Assembly: GCA_964613725.1 (NCBI GenBank)
Contig: CAZTJY010000097.1
Location: 1 to 16,198, forward strand
DNA: 16,198 bases
Direction of reading: 5' to 3'
DNA from: Parapedobacter sp964613725
GTDB taxonomy: Bacteria > Bacteroidota > Bacteroidia > Sphingobacteriales > Sphingobacteriaceae
Shown here: in pieces, positions 15,004-16,198 of the stretch
How positions within the stretch are numbered: position 1 is the first letter of the stretch
Layout of the letters: every line of letters begins with the position of its first letter
Translations under genes and position numbers: made by a program
Notes under the pieces: generated by a model
Told to the model about the DNA's origin: nothing
The model's database searches: none
The model's input: the letters and a program-made list of their open reading frames with translations, nothing else

Positions 15004-16198
15004 TCAGACCCCTAATAATAGGCGCGCAGGGTCTTCGAGCAACTGCTTCACGCGGACAAGGAAACTCACAGACTCCCGGCCGTCGATAATGCGGTGGTCA
15101 TACGAGAGCGCGATATACATCATTGGGCGGATGACTACCTGGCCGTTTTCCGCAACGGGGCGTTCAATGATGTTGTGCATACCGAGGATCGCCGATTGTG
15201 GAGCGTTGATGATGGGTGTAGACATCATCGATCCAAACACGCCGCCATTGGTGATGGTGAACGTCCCTCCGGTCATCTCTTCGATGGTCAACTTGTTGTC
15301 ACGGGCTTTGGTAGCCAGTTCCACCACGGCTTTCTCAATCTCATGGAGCGATAGCGATTCCGCATTGCGGATTACTGGGACAACCAGGCCTTTCGGAGCG
15401 GATACGGCAATGGATATATCTACGAAGTCGCTGTACACGATTTCGTCATTTTCGATGCGAGCATTAACGGCAGGCCATTCGCTCAATGCCGTGCACACGG
15501 CTTTGCTGAAGAACGACATAAACCCTAGCCCTACACCGTGTTTTTCTTTGAAGGACTCTTTATACTTCGCCCGCAGGTCCATGATGGGTTTCATGTTCAC
15601 CTCGTTGAATGTGGTCAACATGGCGGTCTCGTTTTTAACCGTGACGAGCCGTTTGGCGATGGTTTTTCGCAGCGACGACATCTTTTCCCGGCGCTCATCG
15701 CGGGCACCGCGGACGGTGTGCGTGGCCGCCGGTGCAGTAGACGCAGCCTTTTCAACAGGTTTCGCTTGTGGTACTGTTGCGCCTTCGGCGTCTTCTTTGG
15801 TAATCCGTCCGTCTTTACCCGTTCCTTTTATCGATGCGGCGTCTATGCCTTTTTCCCTAAGGATTTTCGCGGCAGCGGGCGAGGCCTTTCCACTTGCATA
15901 GCTGGCCGAATCCTTGCTTTCGGTCGGTGCGGCCACGTCAGCTTTAGCTTGGGGCTCTTCGTCCACTTTTTCTGGCGCCGTATCTTTAGCGCCGCCGCCA
16001 TCCGCTGGGGCTTCCCCTTCTTCGATGGTTGCGACTACAGCACCGATTTCAAGCGTATCGCCTTCTTGGGCTATCGTTTTAAGGATTCCGGCCTTTTCGG
16101 CAGGCAATTCGAAGGTTGCTTTATCCGATTCCAGTTCAGCGATGGTTTCATCCATCTCCACATAGTCACCGTCTTGTTTGATCCACTGTGACAAAGTG
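15004..16198 (-). CDS. odhB: 2-oxoglutarate dehydrogenase E2, dihydrolipoyl succinyltransferase (5' end cut)
   Basis: The E2 core of the 2-oxoglutarate dehydrogenase complex transfers the succinyl group from lipoamide to coenzyme A in the TCA cycle. The frame is open through the right edge, starting within the lipoyl domain (TLSQWIKQDGDYV), so only about 15-20 N-terminal residues are absent. The lipoyl-lysine motif ESDKATFELPA is at 16131-16099 approximately. An alanine/acidic linker leads to the E3-binding domain (SPAAAKILREKGI, GTGKDGRITKEDA). The catalytic domain begins REKMSSLRKTIAKRL, includes FMSFFSKAV and TGGTFTITNGGVFGS, and contains the active-site motif YDHRIIDG with the catalytic histidine at 15096-15094. 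The succinyltransferase rather than acetyltransferase assignment rests on the single lipoyl domain, NEVNM and the catalytic-domain wording. The E1 gene (odhA) would be expected just beyond the right edge. Confidence 0.95.
   Translation of the reverse strand, partial: TLSQWIKQDGDYVEMDETIAELESDKATFELPAEKAGILKTIAQEGDTLEIGAVVATIEEGEAPADGGGAKDTAPEKVDEEPQAKADVAAPTESKDSASYASGKASPAAAKILREKGIDAASIKGTGKDGRITKEDAEGATVPQAKPVEKAASTAPAATHTVRGARDERREKMSSLRKTIAKRLVTVKNETAMLTTFNEVNMKPIMDLRAKYKESFKEKHGVGLGFMSFFSKAVCTALSEWPAVNARIENDEIVYSDFVDISIAVSAPKGLVVPVIRNAESLSLHEIEKAVVELATKARDNKLTIEEMTGGTFTITNGGVFGSMMSTPIINAPQSAILGMHNIIERPVAENGQVVIRPMMYIALSYDHRIIDGRESVSFLVRVKQLLEDPARLLLGV

Noticed and set aside
15089..16191. 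Plus-strand open frames of 270 and 217 codons opposite odhB
   Set aside because: Antisense to a gene with intact lipoyl, E3-binding and catalytic domains; no domain in the antisense products.
15004..16194. TTG at 16194 as the start of odhB
   Set aside because: It lies inside the lipoyl domain and the frame is open to the window edge, so the true start is outside.
1..16198. CRISPR arrays, insertion sequences, tRNA or rRNA genes
   Set aside because: No regularly spaced repeats, transposase-like frames, terminal inverted repeats with target duplications, or tRNA/rRNA-like sequences were seen.

Overview
The window looks like chromosomal DNA of a Bacteroidota bacterium, probably of the Sphingobacteriaceae type. 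The evidence is a complete SusC/SusD outer-membrane uptake operon, lipoproteins with acidic residues after the acylated cysteine, BACON, DUF1735 and IPT/NHL modules, near-absence of Shine-Dalgarno sequences, and two promoters that match the Bacteroidota consensus TTTG-N19-TANNTTTG exactly. The genus placement is inference. GC content looks moderate, with AT-rich intergenic stretches.

Layout from right to left, the direction of most transcription. (1) 16198-15004, minus: odhB, the E2 subunit of 2-oxoglutarate dehydrogenase, cut by the right edge. It is followed after 34 bases by an unrecognised secreted, beta-rich, probable outer-membrane protein (14969-13953). (2) 13205-13966, plus: a DeoR/GlpR-family regulator, the only plus-strand gene. 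It runs tail-to-tail into the outer-membrane gene with a 14-base overlap. (3) 13064-11454, minus: glpD, divergent from the regulator across a 140-base control region. (4) 10990-1807, minus: a five-gene Sus-like operon of IPT/NHL lipoprotein, SusC, SusD, DUF1735 lipoprotein and BACON lipoprotein. A decayed lipoprotein gene lies between the last two. (5) 1411-1, minus: glpK, cut by the left edge.

Glycerol kinase makes glycerol-3-phosphate, GlpD oxidises it to dihydroxyacetone phosphate, and the DeoR-type protein is the obvious candidate repressor. The unusual part is that an outer-membrane importer with four predicted surface lipoproteins, and no degradative enzyme, sits between glpD and glpK. 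Helically phased TGAAA-type direct repeats occur upstream of glpK, upstream of the Sus operon and inside the glpD promoter. This suggests one regulon in which the SusCD system takes up a glycerol-containing or glycerol-phosphate-containing compound. That substrate assignment is inferred from position and shared motifs only.
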